From an uncultured Phycisphaerae bacterium (GTDB lineage: Bacteria > Planctomycetota > Phycisphaerae > UBA1845 > PWPN01): a DNA stretch of 54,640 bases. Shown piece by piece: positions 52,424-54,640 of this stretch; positions within the stretch are counted from its first letter, which is position 1, and the number at the start of each line of letters is the position of its first letter. The stretch spans positions 1 to 54,640 of the forward strand of contig CALLOB010000035.1 of NCBI GenBank assembly GCA_938005315.1, given 5' to 3'. The translations under genes were made by a program, and so were the position numbers. The notes under the pieces were generated by a model. It was not told where the DNA came from and searched no databases. It worked only from the letters and a program-made list of their open reading frames with translations.

Positions 52424-54313
52424 CTATTGCGGCTGAATGAGGTCCAGATACTCTTTCAGGTCGCCGCCGTCCAGGCAGCAGGTGATGATCCTGCGCCCCA
52501 GGGCTCGCAGGTCCGGTTCATCGAGGTACGGCCGCAACTCGCGATGGAAGAACCGGGTGAGGATCGCAGCCCCGGCGTCGTAGCCTTCCTCGCCGACCTC
52601 CGGTTGCCGCTCGACCTGCAGGAACCACTGGGACAGCAGCGTCCCCTCGATCTGCATGCTGTTCATCGCGTATCCCAGCAGCGGACACCGCGCCGGGACG
52701 ATCTGTCCGGGGCGGAATTTCGCCCCGCCCCGGCGGGCGAGGTATTCGCGGGAGATCCACTGGGGCATGAAACCGGTCTGCCAGCATCCCACGTGCTGGT
52801 TGGGGCACAGGGTGTAACGGACCCCCGGAGTCCGTTCGACCTGATCGAGCAGCAGGTTGGCCTGGTCGACGCGCCGGCCGGTGGCGAACGGCCAGTAGGA
52901 TCCGACTCCCTCGCTGGACATGCCTTCGCTATCGATGATGCTGGGGTTGGCATGACCGCGCGGCGCCACCAGCCGCCACAGCCAGGCCAGGGCCGGGGGC
53001 AGAAAGTGCAGCAGCCCGACGATGCCATACGTCGGATGCCGCCGGGTGCACGGCGGCGTGCGGATCCCGAAGCTGCGGATGTCCACCTCCACCGGCTCGT
53101 TCACGATCCCCGGCACGAACCGCCGCGGCAGGATCACCCGCGGGTTCGGGCAGGGTTTGCCGGGCTCATCCTCGGCGTGCTCCCAGATCAGGCAGGTGCT
53201 GCCCGGCACGCCATGGAGATTGAGGAAGATCAGCGGCTCGGGCGGATGCACCGTGAGCCTTTCGTAGTTCGGATCGGTTCCGTAGCCGCGGATGTGGTCG
53301 ACGCGCAGGAACCAGGCGGCCTCGGCGTCGGTCACGACGAGCTTGCCGCTGTCGTTCTGCAGTTGCGGGTGACACAGGGCCATGTCGTCGGTTACCGGCC
53401 GCAGCTCGCAGCCCCGCGGCAGCACCAGGTGCCGCTCCTCGCCCGTTTCGAGGTTCCGACCGAGCAGCAGCCGGCCGTCGGCTTCGCGATGCGGGTGCTC
53501 GAGCATCTCGCTCTTGCCACCGCCGCTGGCCCCCTCGTGCATGATGGTGATGATGTTGTCGTAGGGCGTCACCACCTGCACGGTGGAGCCGTGGGCGGTC
53601 AGCCAGCCCTCGGCCTCGCCGATGTTGAGCAGGACGCCGTAAATGCCCTTCTTGGCACTGGGACCGGGGTAGAGGTTCAGCGAGAACAGCTCATGGAGCG
53701 TGGGGGAACGGTGGTGGATCACCACCTGCCGGCCGTCGCAGTGGGTGTGACGGAAGGGCGGAGCCAGGTAGATGATCGCCCGCGGCGAGAAGCCCGGCGG
53801 TATGTGCTCGCCGGGGATCATGCCCTGAAGGTCGGCCAGGCCCGCGGCAAAGAAGGCCGCGTTGAGCGGCGAGATCAGCAGGGCGTCGTAGCCCGGCCGC
53901 CGGTTCCCGGCCACGAAGGGCACCAGGACCAGTTCCCGGTCGCCCAGCCAATCGAGGACCTGGGCGCGCAGATCGTCGAAGCTGATACTGAACCGCTCGG
54001 CGAATCGCGGCTTGTCGGAGGGCACATCGTCGGCAACGACCATGCAGTCCGGATCGCGCCGCCGCATGTAGGGGTCGGTATAATTGACGGCCGCACCGTT
54101 ACGGCAGCGGGCCACCGTGGCCTCGACCACGCGTCCCCGGCCCGGCACGTCATAGGCCACCTCAACCCACTGGCTTCCCGGTCCCCCCACGGCCCACTCC
54201 AGAAGGTCCTGGCGGCTCAGCGGAATGACTACCTTGGGGGAACGCCCCAGGATGGCCTGCAGCTCGTCGCTCAGGTGCATGCGTTCCCAGAGGCTCGTGA
54301 CTCTCGCAGGCAT
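52424..54313 (-). CDS. PEP-carboxykinase-like P-loop protein (DUF4914 type)
   Basis: A 629-residue soluble protein. The central P-loop EGASGGGKSEM (260-270) and long beta-rich regions around it resemble the PEP-carboxykinase fold, as does SEGVGSYWPFATGR. The length and the GGGKSEM form agree with what I remember of the DUF4914 family. No known enzymatic reaction has been assigned to that family to my knowledge. It is not a normal GTP- or ATP-type PEP carboxykinase, since the classical ATP loop GxxGTGKT and metal-binding signatures are absent. AGGAAG lies seven bases before ATG 54313; the frame begins 17 codons earlier without such a site. It stands alone before a repeat-rich end. Confidence 0.7.
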   Translation of the reverse strand: MPARVTSLWERMHLSDELQAILGRSPKVVIPLSRQDLLEWAVGGPGSQWVEVAYDVPGRGRVVEATVARCRNGAAVNYTDPYMRRRDPDCMVVADDVPSDKPRFAERFSISFDDLRAQVLDWLGDRELVLVPFVAGNRRPGYDALLISPLNAAFFAAGLADLQGMIPGEHIPPGFSPRAIIYLAPPFRHTHCDGRQVVIHHRSPTLHELFSLNLYPGPSAKKGIYGVLLNIGEAEGWLTAHGSTVQVVTPYDNIITIMHEGASGGGKSEMLEHPHREADGRLLLGRNLETGEERHLVLPRGCELRPVTDDMALCHPQLQNDSGKLVVTDAEAAWFLRVDHIRGYGTDPNYERLTVHPPEPLIFLNLHGVPGSTCLIWEHAEDEPGKPCPNPRVILPRRFVPGIVNEPVEVDIRSFGIRTPPCTRRHPTYGIVGLLHFLPPALAWLWRLVAPRGHANPSIIDSEGMSSEGVGSYWPFATGRRVDQANLLLDQVERTPGVRYTLCPNQHVGCWQTGFMPQWISREYLARRGGAKFRPGQIVPARCPLLGYAMNSMQIEGTLLSQWFLQVERQPEVGEEGYDAGAAILTRFFHRELRPYLDEPDLRALGRRIITCCLDGGDLKEYLDLIQPQ

Positions 54314-54640
54314 GGTTCGGCTTCCTGTTCGGTCCAGCCGCGGTCGTCGTCGGTAGTTCGACATACCCCGGAAGTCTTCCCGCCGGCAGCCGCGACAGAC
54401 AGGTCATGGTAAGTCACCATGTGTTCCGAAACAACGCCTGCAGACCGGCGCGTCTGGAGGGGCGGACGCAACGGCGCGCGCCCTTCGGAGGGCCCCGCTC
54501 CGTCGGGGCCGTGAATCGGGGCGGGACGCAGCGGGACTTCGGGACGCGACGGAGCGCGTCCCTCCAGGGGCCGCAGACCCGGACGCAACGGCGCGTCCTT
54601 CGGAGGGCCCCGCTCCGTCGGGGCCGTGAATCGGGGCGGG
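54314..54640. other. Gene-free end of window, repeat-containing
   Basis: No gene is seen. The left half is the leader of the P-loop protein gene. The right half is made of GC-rich repeats, listed separately. Confidence 0.5.
54463..54640. repeat. Tandem GC-rich repeat with hairpins
   Basis: A unit beginning GGACGCAACGGCGCG occurs at 54463 and again at 54580 (period about 115-117 bases), nearly identical through GTGAATCGGGGCGGG. Each unit contains the hairpin GGCCCCG-loop-CGGGGCC (54490-54509 and 54605-54624). Between them GGGACGCG/CGCGTCCC (54540-54561) forms another hairpin. The second copy runs into the window edge, so more units may follow. The composition and palindromes resemble dispersed REP-like elements. 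Confidence 0.75.

Overview
The window looks like a GC-rich chromosomal segment of a planctomycete, possibly of the Phycisphaerae group. This is inferred from four secreted proteins with C-terminal PEP-CTERM sorting tails, many small multigene modules, frequent GTG and TTG starts with clear Shine-Dalgarno sites, and gene families that I associate with that phylum. No transposase, integrase, CRISPR array or rRNA was seen. Gene density is high and most intergenic spaces are short.

Region 1 (1-4260) has a partial secreted EF-hand protein, an exported HEAT-repeat protein, aspartate-semialdehyde dehydrogenase (asd) and tRNA-His. Region 2 (4655-14536) is an envelope-glycan or lipid modification cluster. 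It holds three polytopic GT-C type glycosyltransferases, two PAP2 lipid phosphatases, a dual-specificity-type phosphatase, a membrane-anchored metallophosphatase and two paralogous single-pass proteins that each open a gene block. Region 3 (14880-20000) combines a sigma-54 activator lacking a receiver domain, a degenerate stand-alone receiver, a candidate sigma-54 promoter with upstream repeats, and four PEP-CTERM proteins, three of them tandem paralogues. A perfect 18-bp hairpin lies downstream.

Region 4 (20752-25315) contains tRNA-Arg(CCU), glycogen phosphorylase, a von Willebrand factor A protein and a stand-alone Clp N-domain protein. Region 5 (25364-30995) is the most unusual part. It is a six-gene minus-strand operon with two amphi-Trp proteins, a PHP phosphoesterase, a PhoU domain fused to an aminoglycoside-phosphotransferase-like kinase, an ATP-grasp enzyme and an HprK-related kinase. 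The ATP-grasp/amphi-Trp/kinase combination matches what I remember as the bioinformatically defined and functionally uncharacterised GAK system. The PHP gene and the PhoU-kinase fusion extend it.

Region 6 (31376-42814) is a catabolic and carbohydrate region: an MttB-type methyltransferase, a sugar isomerase with a tiny membrane protein, a DegT aminotransferase, a GH28-like pectinase, a membrane metallophosphoesterase, and an overlapping FGGY kinase/phosphohexomutase/class II aldolase cassette. A 43-bp inverted repeat brackets the isomerase pair. Region 7 (42891-54640) contains an RlmI-like methyltransferase, an RND efflux pump with its adaptor, ComF, an alpha/beta hydrolase, a soluble histidine kinase, a PEP-carboxykinase-like P-loop protein and a tandem GC-rich repeat at the window end.

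All assignments come from reading motifs and gene order. No database search was made.
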